Assembly: GCA_944327295.1 (NCBI GenBank)
Contig: CALVHF010000156.1
Coordinates: 1 to 45,896 of the forward strand
Length of the DNA: 45,896 nucleotides
DNA from: an uncultured Desulfovibrio sp.
GTDB lineage: Bacteria; Desulfobacterota; Desulfovibrionia; Desulfovibrionales; Desulfovibrionaceae
Direction: 5' to 3'
Shown here: positions 1 through 9,618 of the stretch, in pieces
Layout of the letters: every line of letters begins with the position of its first letter
Position numbering within the stretch: the stretch's first letter is position 1
The notes under the pieces: model-generated
Database searches by the model: none
Seen by the model: the letters and a program-made list of their open reading frames with translations, nothing else
Told to the model about the DNA's origin: nothing
Program-made: the position numbers and the translations under genes

Positions 1-350
1 GGATCCAGTGCCATGGTATGCAGGATCGCATACCGTGCGTTCCTCTCCAGAGGCAGCAGGGACATAATCCGGCTGCGTGTATTCTTCTCAGTCGAGGAAA
101 GGCCCAGATTGGAGACAGCGTTTTCGGCCCCGGACAGGCTCCCGAAGTTTTTGCCGCCAACAGGGATACCCTTGGCGAAGTAGCTTGCCGCAGAAGCCGG
201 AAGGCCGACCATCTGGCTTTCTCTATGCTCCACGTCACCCCAGCCCGGATACATCTTGATCAGGGCTGGGGCCTTCTGTCCCGTGACTTGTGCTTCGGAC
301 AGACTCGGGGCAGGTGGGAGCACCCCCACCCGCCTTGCTCTTTCAGGCAT
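1..350 (-). CDS. Possible portal protein, N-terminal part (cut by window edge)
   Basis: The frame opens with ATG at 350, preceded by a strong AGGAGG site that overlaps the end of the upstream gene, and runs off the window without a stop, so only about 116 residues are visible. The N-terminus is Pro/Arg rich (MPERARRVGVLPPAP). The visible end reads LPLERNARYAILHTMALD. That stretch resembles the start of portal proteins of contractile-tailed phages, where an 'R-Y-x-I-L-x-x-M' segment precedes a helix beginning with D-P-x-I. A portal is needed and none appears elsewhere in the window, which supports the call. It is the last visible gene of the left operon. The identification is inferred from a short segment; it could be another head protein. 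Confidence 0.4.
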   Translation of the reverse strand, partial: MPERARRVGVLPPAPSLSEAQVTGQKAPALIKMYPGWGDVEHRESQMVGLPASAASYFAKGIPVGGKNFGSLSGAENAVSNLGLSSTEKNTRSRIMSLLPLERNARYAILHTMALD

Positions 351-359
351 AGCGCCTCC

Positions 360-794
360 TTACTTCATCATAGCTTCCATGTCAGTGTCTTCCAGAACGT
401 ACACGGCATTCTCCCAGACCTCTTCACCAAACTGTTCCTCGGTATCAGAGTCTCTCAGAGCGTAGGGATGCCTGGCAGCGTAGAGGTAGCCGTTATCCGT
501 AGCCCAGTCGGAGTAGCCCCAGGCGGCGGCAAGATTATAGGCAGTGTTGCCGTAATCCATGTTGTCCAGCCATTCCTGGTCCATAAAGTGTCCGAACTCG
601 GTGTAGCCGGCTGCAAGCAGCTCTTTCTTGATAAGCCACCAATACGGGCCAAAGGACTTGTAGCGTCTGGGGTCTTCACGCAGTTCCCGGGCAAGGCCAG
701 CCAGAAAGTCTCGCTGCCAGTTGGGATTGCGTTCGCTTGTCTCATCAATGAGCGTATCAAGAGACTCTTCAGACGGCTTGTAAATGGAAATCAT
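360..794 (-). CDS. Conserved small phage protein of unknown function (144 aa)
   Basis: ATG at 794 is preceded by a GGGGAGGG site about 8 bases upstream. The gene starts 14 bases after the end of the giant methylase/helicase gene and ends 9 bases before the next start, so it is part of the same operon. The protein is rich in aromatic residues, with the segment RYKSFGPYWWLIKKELL near residues 44-60, followed by several Trp/Tyr/Asp-rich stretches and an acidic C-terminus. No signal peptide or membrane segment is visible. The Y-x-S-F-G-P-Y-W-W pattern looks like a conserved family core, but I cannot name a function. Its place between the anti-restriction proteins and a putative portal suggests a head-associated or injected role; that is inference. 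Confidence 0.7.
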   Translation of the reverse strand: MISIYKPSEESLDTLIDETSERNPNWQRDFLAGLARELREDPRRYKSFGPYWWLIKKELLAAGYTEFGHFMDQEWLDNMDYGNTAYNLAAAWGYSDWATDNGYLYAARHPYALRDSDTEEQFGEEVWENAVYVLEDTDMEAMMK

Positions 795-808
795 AGTGCT
801 GCCCTCCC

Positions 809-3800
809 CTACCCAAGCAAAAGATTTCTGATTTCTTCAGGCGTAATCTTGTCCTTGGAAACGATCCAGTAGGATGTACCCATATCGGCAGGATATTCTT
901 TTGTGTACTTTGCCTGATAGTCAGATTTGAGAGTATTTTTAACCTTGTACAGCCTGCCGTTGAACCCGGCGCTGTCAGTGATCAGATACACTGTTTGAGC
1001 AGGAAAGTCAGTAGTCCTCCCCTTAAAGTAAGTGCTGAATTTTTCAGGGTTCAAAAAGAGCTTGATGCCTTTTTCCTGCAGTTCACGATACAGCTTGGCA
1101 TCTATCATGCTGTTTTTGATTTCCTCTTCCTCTTTCTGGTTTTTCAGGGTCTCATACTCCTTTTGCAGCTCGGCAAACATTTGCGTATAGACAGAACTGC
1201 TGACGTTCTGCGATTCCTCAGAAAAACCGTCAAAAGTGCGCTCGCGGAGAATATTTTGAACCTGCTGGTTATAACTGCTGCGGAAGCCACTGTTGTTTTT
1301 TATTATATGCTCCAGGACTTGCATATATGAGGCATGGGCAAGGGGGCCAAACATGGACTTGGAAGACGCCACTTTCAGCTCTTTCACCCGGTTGAATGCA
1401 TCGACGCAAATTTGATTCGCTTCTGTATCTGTCGGAACGTCCATCACCTCCTTAAGAGCTTTGGTAAACTCATCGCCGAAAATCTCGATCATGGAATAGG
1501 AAGAAGTCAACCGGCTCTTTCTTGTGGCCTGGATATAGGCCATCAATGCACGCTTGCGCCATTCAGGGTTCGATTTGTCAGGATATGTAAGATTGTATCC
1601 TTCTGGTCTGTCTGTATAGGGGACATAAATCATTTCCCCATTCTTGTTTTCTACCAGCGTATATTCATAATCGTTTTGATATTTTATCCTGCCAAGTATC
1701 TTGTAAAAATGTTCCTTGGAAACTCCAGATTCTACAATATCACGATAAGTGACACCGCTGGAAAGAAGCTTCTTTTCAATTTTTTCTTCTTCGCTAAGTG
1801 CAATTTTTATAAAATCAACATAGCAAGTAGCCGGCAGGTGCACTCTTCTCCCGCTTCCCAAAGCAGTAAGTCTGAGTGGGCTTGCCGCATAATTTTCTAT
1901 GGAAATCTGGAAGACTTCTCCCTGGTAGGGTGCGTATTTCGACTTGTTGGGGAGCATGACATAATCGCCCGCCTTGAAAACATCGCCAATTGTAGAGATA
2001 TAGCAGGAAGAGGGATCGGCAGTGACAGCTTCAAAGTCAAAGGGCAGCTTTTCTCCGCTCTTTTGAGCATTCAGGATTGTGCCCTTTGCACGCTTGAGGG
2101 TTGCCTCATAGTTTTGCTTGTCCTTGACTCGCTTCTCTGAGTACCTCTTTTGCTGGTTCTGGACGCCGAAAATCTTCTGCTCAAGCTTGCTTATGTCTTT
2201 CAGCAAGCGCACTCGCTCCGAAGTGCCCTCGGCATATATCGGATTGCTGGCCAATGCCTGCTTGTAGCCTTCGAGCTGCCTGGTCATGTCGGTCAAGGAG
2301 TCGTTGAACTCATCCATCTTCATGGACGTATTGACCTCAAAGTTTTCCAGCGCCTTCTTTGCCTTGAGGTACTGTCCAAGAGTGCGTCCAAGCAAACGTT
2401 CCCGGCGCAGTTTGGTTTCCGCAGCCTTCTTGGCCTTTTGCTCTTCGATAAGCTTGCGTGCCTCTTCGGGGTTGTCTGCAAGCATGATTGCCATTTCGTC
2501 AACCGAAGCCGCATCGGCGTTCTCTGCCTTTGCTTCTTTGCCATTGAGAAGCTGCCCGATCCAGTTGGCCTTGCCCTTGAGCGTGGTTGCCCTGTACTCG
2601 TCAAAGGTGCCCGTGCCGCAGTAGTAGTACACATCGACATTGGGCATCTTGTTGCCCTGGCGCACGCCGCGGCCATTGCGCTGATTGATGCTGGCCGGAG
2701 TCCAGGGAAGTGTCAGGTGGTGGATTGCCACCGTTCCCTTTTGCAGGTTGACGCCAACTTCTGCCTTCTTGTTGGCAATGACTATCCACAGTTCTCCTGA
2801 GTTGAAGGCCTTGCCTATACGGTCAAGCTCAGTGCCCTTTGCGTCCTCGGCATTGATAATGCCGATTCTGCCCGGCTCAAGTCCATTCACGTTGCGTTCA
2901 AGGATTCTGGCAAGCTTCTGATGCTGGCTCTTCTCATCCGTGAAGATAATCTGCTTGCCCTTGAAATCGCCCTTGAAATACTTTTCGATGTTGGAAATGA
3001 GCCTGGCGTATTTGGGCGGAATGGGGTGCCCCACGTCTACCTTGCCATTGGCATCAAGAATGCCTTCTGCCCTGAATGCCTCTATTGCTCGGGATTCAAG
3101 GTAATCATGGACAGTGACAGTAATGATGTTGTTCTCTTCTTTGAGAGAAACAGCTTCCGGCAATTCATCGCTTTCCATGAGCCCATTTCCTTGCTTGAAA
3201 TCAAACTTGTTGTCTTCAATAAAGGAATGTTCTTCATCGCTGGTTACAGAGTCTTCAATCCTGACAACAGCCTTTTTCACCTGTTCGCTGTATTTTGCAT
3301 CAAGAGTGAAAGTAATGGTATGGTAGAACATGTCCATATCAGTACTTACACGGTCCATGTCTCGGATAACAGAGAAAACAGGTATTGGAGAGTCCCTGCG
3401 GGTCGCCTCCTTGGCTACTTTTCGCAGTATCTCATACTTTGCCTTCTGAGCCTGGGATATTTCGACGCTTTCGTTGTGTTCCGTCTTGTTGGGCACATGG
3501 ATTTCCTTGTCTACGTCATCAACCGTCTTGATGTTGCAGTACTTGTGGAAAATGCCGCGCAAGGCGTCAAGCTCCTTGAAGCCCACAACGGCATCCTTGT
3601 CGGCAATGTCACCATCAAGCATTGTCTTGGATATAGACTGGATATCTGCAAAGAAAGTCACAAATCGGTCAGGGGTATCTATGCCACGATCCTTGAACTC
3701 TTGCGGATCGATAATCATCGAAAGCATGTTGAAGATTTCAAGGGGACTGTTTGTTACAGGCGTTGCCGTCAAGCCGTACACGCCCTTGCCGCCGTTCTTT

Positions 3801-6800
3801 TTCCTGATGTAGTAGCTCTTGATTGCCATGTCCCGGGCAATCTGCGAAGAGGGAGCGTTGGGGATATAAACAATGCCCTGCGTGTTTTCACCGCCCTCAA
3901 GACTGTTCTTGAAGAAGTGGGTTTCGTCAGTAATGATGTTGTCAAAGCCCAGTGCATCTATAGAGGGGAGATTGCCTTCTTTCTTTCTGCCAGTGTCAGT
4001 GAACTGTTGCTGAAGCTTTGTTTCCCGCTTGTCCTCATTGTATGACTTCTTCTTTCCACCCTTCTTCTTGTCGGGATCATATGCGTCTTGAAGCTTTTTG
4101 GCGTCAGTGTCTCGTATGACACGGCGGTGCACCATGTCATTTGCGTATTCACTGACAAGATCCCGGTCAATCGGAATAGAGGCAAACTTTTCCTTTGTCA
4201 TAACCACAATGGAGTAGTTGGACTGGGGAATTGCCCACATTTGACGGAAAATATCGTCCTTGCTGTTTGTAATCCTGACAACATCCTGCATGACAGGCTT
4301 GCCGTTCTTGCCTATCCGGGGCTGTCCATTTTCATCAAGGATATTCTTGCGCGTGATGGTGCCGTCTTTTTCTCTCTTTGGCTCAAGTCCCACAAAGAAG
4401 ACCTTGTTATTCATAAAGTCTTCACTGTAGAGTTGGCGTGCTTCATGATACCAGTTTTCAAGAACGGCAGCAGGAACAACAATGCATGTTCTCTTGAATC
4501 TGCTTTTCTTGAGATTGTATGCAGCAAGACTCAATGCTGTAAAGCTCTTGCCTAAACCTGTTCCGAAGCCACAAATACCACAGCCAAGATCGGACAAACG
4601 GCGTACTTCTTCATTTTGGTAGCCGTGAGGAATGATTTCACCGGAAAGCAGGTCTTCAATGCCAAGAGAAGAATTGTCATACTGGGCAGGCAGATAGCCG
4701 TTAAACTTCATATTGTACAGGCTTTCAAGCTCTGTAATATCGGGGCTTTGCTGCATCCATCCGTTAAAACCTTCTTCAAGGTCTTTTGCCTGTGACTTGT
4801 ATTCTTGAATATATTCACCTTTGCTTGAGGTGATTTTTTTGCCATTGAGATATTTTTCAAGCTGCTTTGCAAAAGAATTGGCGTCTCCTATTTCGTAGAT
4901 TCCATTTTCAGCAGTAGTATCTTCTACAAATCTTGTTTGCTTTTCAAGTTTTCCGTCATATCCCTCTTCTTCATATTCTTCATAGTATCCATATCGTGCA
5001 TACGGATATCCATTTTCCTTCAGGTACTCAATGACATACTTTCTGTCAAACCACCTGTTGCGCATGGAGAAAGAAATATCTTCTGCCTTTGTCAGTGTCA
5101 TGCGAGAGGTGATGGAATCAATCTGTTGCTGCAGCTTGTCTCTCAGTCTGGGATTATCCGTGGACGCCAGCACCTGACGGCATTCAGCAAGCTTGGGATA
5201 GATATCCCCCGAACAATAGACGGACATGGGAGAAAGCAGGCCGCTTGCCGGGTCAATGGCAACGTTGTCGTATATGGCAAAGTCTGCCAGATCTTCCAGC
5301 TTCAAGTCGCCCTTGTAGAGGGCCTGGACATCCTCTATTTCGATTTGCGTGTCTCCACGCTGCAGGGAGAGATACCGGATAATATCCTCTGGATCCTTGT
5401 CATCGTATTTCTGGTTGTCGGACCGGTCGAGCGTTCCCTTAAGCAGATCGGAGAAGTTGCCGTCCTTATCTACAGCGTTCACAAAGACGCCAAAGGCCTT
5501 GCCCTTGTCGCCGGCAAGACGCAGTTTCTTGACCTTCTTTGGGTTGCCAAACTTTTCAATTTCCGCCGTCACAAGACTCTGCAGGCGGTCACGGGTTTCG
5601 GTGACTTCTTTCCCCTGCTCTTCATCATGTCCCATTTTGGCAATCAGGTGGCCTATGACAGAGCCCCGGAAGACCTGTTCCTGGCACTCAATGTCCTGCT
5701 CAAGCGCAAAATCGATGCCCTGTCTGACAGGAGCCGGGAGAAGATCCGTATAGGCTTCACGTATGGCAGACGCCTGGCTGAAAGACAGGCCAAGCAGGGC
5801 CTGGCAATCGGCACAAAGCCCCTTGAGTTCCTCCACGCTTTCTGCCCCGAAGGTATTCTTGTCCAGGGAAACCGTGCTATTGTCTGTCACAACGCGTTCC
5901 CAGCTGCCATTCTGGAAGACGTGCTGGGCTCCATTGATAAAGAGCGTGTCGCCTTCTGCGTAGGTGCGAACAGTGCCCGGTTCAGCGTCCAGCATATCCC
6001 AGTCAATCCGGCTGTGGAACTTTACTGCAAGCTCCTTCTTCAAGGTCTCGTTGTCCACTGTCTGGTGAACCTTGTCGGAGTCGCGGAACTTCTTCGGATC
6101 CTTGGCCTCAAACGTGCCATGGATAAAGCGCTTGCCCTCTCCGTCCCACCACTTGCCCCTAATGAAAGGATCCCAGTACACATTTGCCTCCGAGAGAACA
6201 TCCGGGGCCAGTTCCTTGTTCTGTATCCTTTCAAGGAGTTCTGCAGGGTGTTTCTTGAGGACAACGATATCTGTGACGGCGTTTGTTCCCTGGGCAGCAA
6301 AGGTCTTGGACGGAAGCTTGTGAGCCCCGAGAAATTCGGCTTTCTCAGAGACAGCACGGCGAAATTCTTCCCAGCGCTTCCCCTTGTTCTGGACAATGTT
6401 GGTCGGGCATATGAAGCAGACAAGCCCGTTGGGGCGAACCTTGTCCAAAGCTCTCAGGATAAAGTACCGGTCAATGCGCTTTTCGTTCTTGTAATCAGGG
6501 TCAATATGCGCACTTGCGCCGCGGGCATCACCGAAAGGCACGTTGCCTATGGCGCAGTCGAAAGAGTTGTCCGGGGAGTTGACCACGATTTCCTCAAACG
6601 GGGCCGTGGAAATCATATCCGATGGGTTCAGTATCTGGGCAATGCGGGAACTGACAGGATCCAGATCGCAGCCTGTAATGACAGTGCCGGACGGCTTGGT
6701 GGCAGAGAACACGCCTGCGCCCGTGCACGGGTCAAGCACGTTGCCATTGACGTAGCCGTTGGCCTTCATAATATCCCAGACGCCTTCTGCAATGTGCGTT

Positions 6801-7120
6801 GGCGTATAGTATTCATACTGAGAATTTTCAGCCAGACCGCCCTTGCCCGAGTACTGCTTGAGCGTGTCGATATCTTCCTGTGTCAGTGTGTCGGTGGAGT
6901 CCCCATTCCCGATTTTTTCAAGAATGCGCCGGCACCGCTCATTTATTTCAGTGCGGTACTTTTCGCCACTTCTCTTGAGGCCGTAGTCGGAATTGCCGTC
7001 CTGGCTGCCAGTGTCCGGTACGGCGGAAAACAGATTGTCGAAGAGCGTCCTGAGATCTTCTATGCTCTTCAGTCTGCTTACTGCATCGACTACTGCCCTG
7101 GGCAGGTTAAACTCTCTCAT
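809..7120 (-). CDS. Giant N6-adenine DNA methyltransferase / SNF2 helicase fusion, DarB-like polyvalent protein (2103 aa)
   Basis: Residues about 100-300 form a type I/IIG-like N6-adenine methylase: a YYTP segment at 104-107, SAM motif LDPCTGAG at 129-136, and catalytic motif GNVPFG at 192-197 (NVPF in place of the usual NPPY/F). Residues about 845-1520 form an SF2 helicase: Walker A GFGTGLGKS near 850, a DETH box near 1063, an LTATP motif, and QRNGRGVRQGN (motif VI) near 1483. The last 550 residues are Lys/Glu rich, partly coiled coil, with no named domain. ATG at 7120 has AAGGAG 10 bases upstream. The architecture matches DarB of phage P1 and related proteins of conjugative elements, which are injected with the DNA and protect it from restriction. 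Residues 16-34 carry the short motif shared with three other left-arm proteins. Methylation specificity cannot be read from the sequence. Confidence 0.9.
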   Translation of the reverse strand: MREFNLPRAVVDAVSRLKSIEDLRTLFDNLFSAVPDTGSQDGNSDYGLKRSGEKYRTEINERCRRILEKIGNGDSTDTLTQEDIDTLKQYSGKGGLAENSQYEYYTPTHIAEGVWDIMKANGYVNGNVLDPCTGAGVFSATKPSGTVITGCDLDPVSSRIAQILNPSDMISTAPFEEIVVNSPDNSFDCAIGNVPFGDARGASAHIDPDYKNEKRIDRYFILRALDKVRPNGLVCFICPTNIVQNKGKRWEEFRRAVSEKAEFLGAHKLPSKTFAAQGTNAVTDIVVLKKHPAELLERIQNKELAPDVLSEANVYWDPFIRGKWWDGEGKRFIHGTFEAKDPKKFRDSDKVHQTVDNETLKKELAVKFHSRIDWDMLDAEPGTVRTYAEGDTLFINGAQHVFQNGSWERVVTDNSTVSLDKNTFGAESVEELKGLCADCQALLGLSFSQASAIREAYTDLLPAPVRQGIDFALEQDIECQEQVFRGSVIGHLIAKMGHDEEQGKEVTETRDRLQSLVTAEIEKFGNPKKVKKLRLAGDKGKAFGVFVNAVDKDGNFSDLLKGTLDRSDNQKYDDKDPEDIIRYLSLQRGDTQIEIEDVQALYKGDLKLEDLADFAIYDNVAIDPASGLLSPMSVYCSGDIYPKLAECRQVLASTDNPRLRDKLQQQIDSITSRMTLTKAEDISFSMRNRWFDRKYVIEYLKENGYPYARYGYYEEYEEEGYDGKLEKQTRFVEDTTAENGIYEIGDANSFAKQLEKYLNGKKITSSKGEYIQEYKSQAKDLEEGFNGWMQQSPDITELESLYNMKFNGYLPAQYDNSSLGIEDLLSGEIIPHGYQNEEVRRLSDLGCGICGFGTGLGKSFTALSLAAYNLKKSRFKRTCIVVPAAVLENWYHEARQLYSEDFMNNKVFFVGLEPKREKDGTITRKNILDENGQPRIGKNGKPVMQDVVRITNSKDDIFRQMWAIPQSNYSIVVMTKEKFASIPIDRDLVSEYANDMVHRRVIRDTDAKKLQDAYDPDKKKGGKKKSYNEDKRETKLQQQFTDTGRKKEGNLPSIDALGFDNIITDETHFFKNSLEGGENTQGIVYIPNAPSSQIARDMAIKSYYIRKKNGGKGVYGLTATPVTNSPLEIFNMLSMIIDPQEFKDRGIDTPDRFVTFFADIQSISKTMLDGDIADKDAVVGFKELDALRGIFHKYCNIKTVDDVDKEIHVPNKTEHNESVEISQAQKAKYEILRKVAKEATRRDSPIPVFSVIRDMDRVSTDMDMFYHTITFTLDAKYSEQVKKAVVRIEDSVTSDEEHSFIEDNKFDFKQGNGLMESDELPEAVSLKEENNIITVTVHDYLESRAIEAFRAEGILDANGKVDVGHPIPPKYARLISNIEKYFKGDFKGKQIIFTDEKSQHQKLARILERNVNGLEPGRIGIINAEDAKGTELDRIGKAFNSGELWIVIANKKAEVGVNLQKGTVAIHHLTLPWTPASINQRNGRGVRQGNKMPNVDVYYYCGTGTFDEYRATTLKGKANWIGQLLNGKEAKAENADAASVDEMAIMLADNPEEARKLIEEQKAKKAAETKLRRERLLGRTLGQYLKAKKALENFEVNTSMKMDEFNDSLTDMTRQLEGYKQALASNPIYAEGTSERVRLLKDISKLEQKIFGVQNQQKRYSEKRVKDKQNYEATLKRAKGTILNAQKSGEKLPFDFEAVTADPSSCYISTIGDVFKAGDYVMLPNKSKYAPYQGEVFQISIENYAASPLRLTALGSGRRVHLPATCYVDFIKIALSEEEKIEKKLLSSGVTYRDIVESGVSKEHFYKILGRIKYQNDYEYTLVENKNGEMIYVPYTDRPEGYNLTYPDKSNPEWRKRALMAYIQATRKSRLTSSYSMIEIFGDEFTKALKEVMDVPTDTEANQICVDAFNRVKELKVASSKSMFGPLAHASYMQVLEHIIKNNSGFRSSYNQQVQNILRERTFDGFSEESQNVSSSVYTQMFAELQKEYETLKNQKEEEEIKNSMIDAKLYRELQEKGIKLFLNPEKFSTYFKGRTTDFPAQTVYLITDSAGFNGRLYKVKNTLKSDYQAKYTKEYPADMGTSYWIVSKDKITPEEIRNLLLG

Positions 7121-7125
7121 CGTGT

Positions 7126-8901
7126 CTACTCTCCTTGCTTTTTCAACAGTCTGTCGCCTTCATGCGGATTGAACTTGAAGAAGTCGCCCAGCTTGGGTTT
7201 GTACAGTGTAATTGTGCCCTGATAGCTTGAAAGATGGCCTATCCGCTCCTTTGCCAGCTGCTTCTCTTCCTGCGAAGTATTTGGATCCGTAATGAGTTGC
7301 TCCAAGGCTTCTATTGCCGCTTCGACGGTATGCGAGCGAGTCGCATTGTATGCCCACTCTATCGCGGCATGGCCCGGCATCCTGTCAGGATTGAAATTGG
7401 CAATGGCCTTGCCGCCAACGTTTGCCATGGGACGCAGGAAGGCCTTTGCAAAGGATTTTTCTGCGCTCGGCTGTTGTGCGGCTCCCATAAGGAGCCCCAT
7501 GCCGGTCACATTCTTTGTGGAGTCATTGGCAAGCGCCGAAAGACGGGCTGCCACTTCCTTGCTTGAGGCGGCTGAAAGGGTCAATGCCATGGCCTGCACT
7601 CCGGGGTCGCTTCTGTCCGGATCCGGGACCATAACCCCTTGTCCAAAATATCCGGGCATAGTCTTGAGGTCAAAGCCGCCATTCACGGCCTTCTGAATCT
7701 GCTTGAGGGATCTTGTCACAAGGCCGGAAATATCCCATTCGCCGCCCTTTGCCTTGAGCTGGGCCAGGGAAGGAATGGCACGATCAATCTTGTCCAGAAC
7801 GCTTGCAGGCGTCTTTCTGATCACGTCATAGTCCTGAACAATCAGACCGCGCAAAGTGTTCTCGACAAGCTCCTTGCCTTCCGAGTTCAGCAAGCCGTCC
7901 TCATTGGTCACTCTGGAAAGCTGTACCTGCTCAATCACGCCGTCTGCAAGCAGGCTCTCAAGCAACTCTCTGCTTTGCGGAGAAGACAGGAACTCTCGCA
8001 GGGAATCAAATTCGGGAAGGTCGTTGCCAAGAATGGCAAGAGAGTTCTTGCTGATAAGCTTGGACTTGGACACGCCTTCTGCAGCCGATTTGAGGCTCTG
8101 CGTTGTCACCTCATTGAATCGTCTGGAAGCCTGGGCAAGTTCTTCGGTGGTCTTGATGGGCTGGCTTATCACGCGCACAAGCGTTGGCTTCTGCATGCTT
8201 TCGACCTGTCTACGGGTAAAGCCAAACTTGTGAGCCTTTGCTGCCAGCTGTTCCTTGTACTGAGCTGCCCTGTCAGGAAAGCTGGCATAGGCAAGCTGCA
8301 TGGACATTGTTCTGGAATTGCCGCCAAGCACAACGCCGGAAGAAGTTATGACAGGAGGCCCTGTCATGGCATCCGGGTTTGTATTGATAAGGAAACGCGG
8401 ATTGAGCTGGGCAGCATTGCGGCGCACCTTGTCCTGTTCGCCGCTGTCGGAGTGATAGGGCCTCTCTTGCACCTTCTCGGGGTAATCCTCCCTCTTGGCA
8501 AACTGTTCCAGCGGATTGTGGGAAGGAATGAGATCGTCCAGCTCCCATATCTCATAGCCTGCCGGAATGCGCCCGGCGTTTGTCTCTATATCGGCTTCAC
8601 CGTCTTCATCAGGAACAACAGGCATCTGCCTGCGGGCACCAAGCTCTGTTGCAGGCACGGAAGGAGTGAAGATGGAATCAAACAGCGTGGCAAGCTCATT
8701 GGGGGTCTTGACCCTGCGAACCTCGGCAAAGACCTTTTCCCTGTTCTCTTCCTTCTGTGTCTCTTTGCTTTGCGCATCCTCAAGGACAAGGGCACGGCCT
8801 TTTTCTGTCCATCCTGCAAAGGCGTGTCTCTCTGCGTCTTCAAGAACCATGTCCTTGAGGGCTTTGCGGATTGAACGCAAGACAAGGTTTGTATCACTCA
8901 T
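7126..8901 (-). CDS. DdrB-like ParB-domain polyvalent protein (591 aa)
   Basis: Residues about 110-240 match the DdrB-like ParB superfamily domain: a start near 'LIPSHNPL', a conserved 'NPRFLINTNPDAMTGPPVI' core, and the ParB-type GGNSRTMSMQLAY box. The rest is helical, with no membrane segment. In P1 and many integrative elements such proteins sit next to DarB-type methylase/helicases, as here; the next gene starts 6 bases after this stop. ParB-fold domains in this family are thought to bind or nick DNA or to act as NTPases, but the enzymatic role is not settled. Residues 64-80 (KTPNELATLFDSIF) repeat a motif found at the N-termini of the flanking proteins. Start ATG 8901 has a GGGG site and is coupled to the upstream gene, which ends at 8914. 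Confidence 0.85.
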   Translation of the reverse strand: MSDTNLVLRSIRKALKDMVLEDAERHAFAGWTEKGRALVLEDAQSKETQKEENREKVFAEVRRVKTPNELATLFDSIFTPSVPATELGARRQMPVVPDEDGEADIETNAGRIPAGYEIWELDDLIPSHNPLEQFAKREDYPEKVQERPYHSDSGEQDKVRRNAAQLNPRFLINTNPDAMTGPPVITSSGVVLGGNSRTMSMQLAYASFPDRAAQYKEQLAAKAHKFGFTRRQVESMQKPTLVRVISQPIKTTEELAQASRRFNEVTTQSLKSAAEGVSKSKLISKNSLAILGNDLPEFDSLREFLSSPQSRELLESLLADGVIEQVQLSRVTNEDGLLNSEGKELVENTLRGLIVQDYDVIRKTPASVLDKIDRAIPSLAQLKAKGGEWDISGLVTRSLKQIQKAVNGGFDLKTMPGYFGQGVMVPDPDRSDPGVQAMALTLSAASSKEVAARLSALANDSTKNVTGMGLLMGAAQQPSAEKSFAKAFLRPMANVGGKAIANFNPDRMPGHAAIEWAYNATRSHTVEAAIEALEQLITDPNTSQEEKQLAKERIGHLSSYQGTITLYKPKLGDFFKFNPHEGDRLLKKQGE

Positions 8902-8913
8902 ATCAGCCCCAAG

Positions 8914-9246
8914 CTACGCGGCGGAAAGAGAAGAAACGTTGTAGCCGTTCAAGGGCTCGTTATCTTCCAGATAGGCGCAAATAGCGTCATACATGCTGGC
9001 AAGCGCCTTCCCCTCTTCCTGAAAAATTCTATTGACCATGGCAACGAAATTCTTCGACGGGAGCTCGTTGAACTCCCCAGCCATAAGTCTGTCGAAAAGT
9101 GTCGTTTCCTTCTTCGCTGTAAAGGCTCCCAAGAACACGTCGCGCAGCTCATCCCAGGTCTTGGCCTGTGCAATCTCAAGGCGCTTTCTCTCAAGGAGCG
9201 TCGGAGGAGTAGCTCGTTCAAGAATTGGATCGTTGTTGTAGCTCAT
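8914..9246 (-). CDS. Small left-arm protein with shared docking-type motif (110 aa)
   Basis: ATG at 9246 has AGGAG six bases upstream, overlapping the stop region of the previous gene. Residues 28-44 (KTWDELRDVFLGAF) match motifs near the N-termini of the ParB-domain protein, the methylase/helicase and, more weakly, the metallopeptidase. Residues 50-70 (FDRLMAGEFNELPSKNF) match residues in the 127-aa protein at 11375-11758 (YQRLLDGEYNNLDPVEF), so the two small proteins appear paralogous in this part. No enzymatic motif or membrane segment is seen. It may be a minimal version of the shared module, for instance an adaptor or packaging factor for the large polyvalent proteins. That role is inference from motif sharing and gene order. 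Confidence 0.75.
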   Translation of the reverse strand: MSYNNDPILERATPPTLLERKRLEIAQAKTWDELRDVFLGAFTAKKETTLFDRLMAGEFNELPSKNFVAMVNRIFQEEGKALASMYDAICAYLEDNEPLNGYNVSSLSAA

Positions 9247-9258
9247 AGTCGCTCCTGC

Positions 9259-9618
9259 TTAGTATATCCTTTGCTCTCCGGAAAAAGAGTCCTCATCGTC
9301 CCCCTCTTCGTCTGCATCAAAGTCACTGAGATCGTCTGTCTCCAACTGACAATAGAATTCGCTATCTTCACGGCTCAAGACCTCATAGAGCATTCGAGGC
9401 GTGAACGCATTGAGATCAAAGGTTAGAGGTACAGGCATGGGGCGCTCTCTCAGCCAGTCCATAAATTGTTCTACGAAGCCGAATTTTTTTTCAATGTGTA
9501 TATGTTCAAAACAAGAATCCTTGTTTGGAGCATGCAATGTTATTGTCAATAGCTCGGGAAGAGAAGCGCTATATTTCGGGTCATTTTCCATGAAAATATG
9601 AAAAACATATTTATACAT
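9259..9618 (-). CDS. Small acidic-tailed protein of unknown function (119 aa)
   Basis: The start codon at 9618 overlaps the stop of the metallopeptidase gene (TAATG arrangement), with GAGG eight bases upstream, so translation is probably coupled. The N-terminal two thirds look like a small alpha/beta fold. The C-terminal 25 residues are strongly acidic (DDLSDFDADEEGDDED). The acidic tail and tight coupling suggest a partner, inhibitor or immunity-like protein for the metallopeptidase encoded just upstream, but no known immunity family is recognised. The gene is less AT-rich than the metallopeptidase gene. An alternative is a head-interior protein unrelated to it. Confidence 0.65.
   Translation of the reverse strand: MYKYVFHIFMENDPKYSASLPELLTITLHAPNKDSCFEHIHIEKKFGFVEQFMDWLRERPMPVPLTFDLNAFTPRMLYEVLSREDSEFYCQLETDDLSDFDADEEGDDEDSFSGEQRIY

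Noticed and set aside
18..872. Open frame on the plus strand at the left edge
   Set aside because: Spans two well-supported leftward genes and the intergenic ribosome sites; no signal of its own.
4937..7222. Long open frame (761 codons) on the plus strand opposite the methylase/helicase gene
   Set aside because: It has no ribosome site or recognisable domain, and lies antisense to a gene with clear methylase and helicase motifs; codon bias of the real gene explains it.
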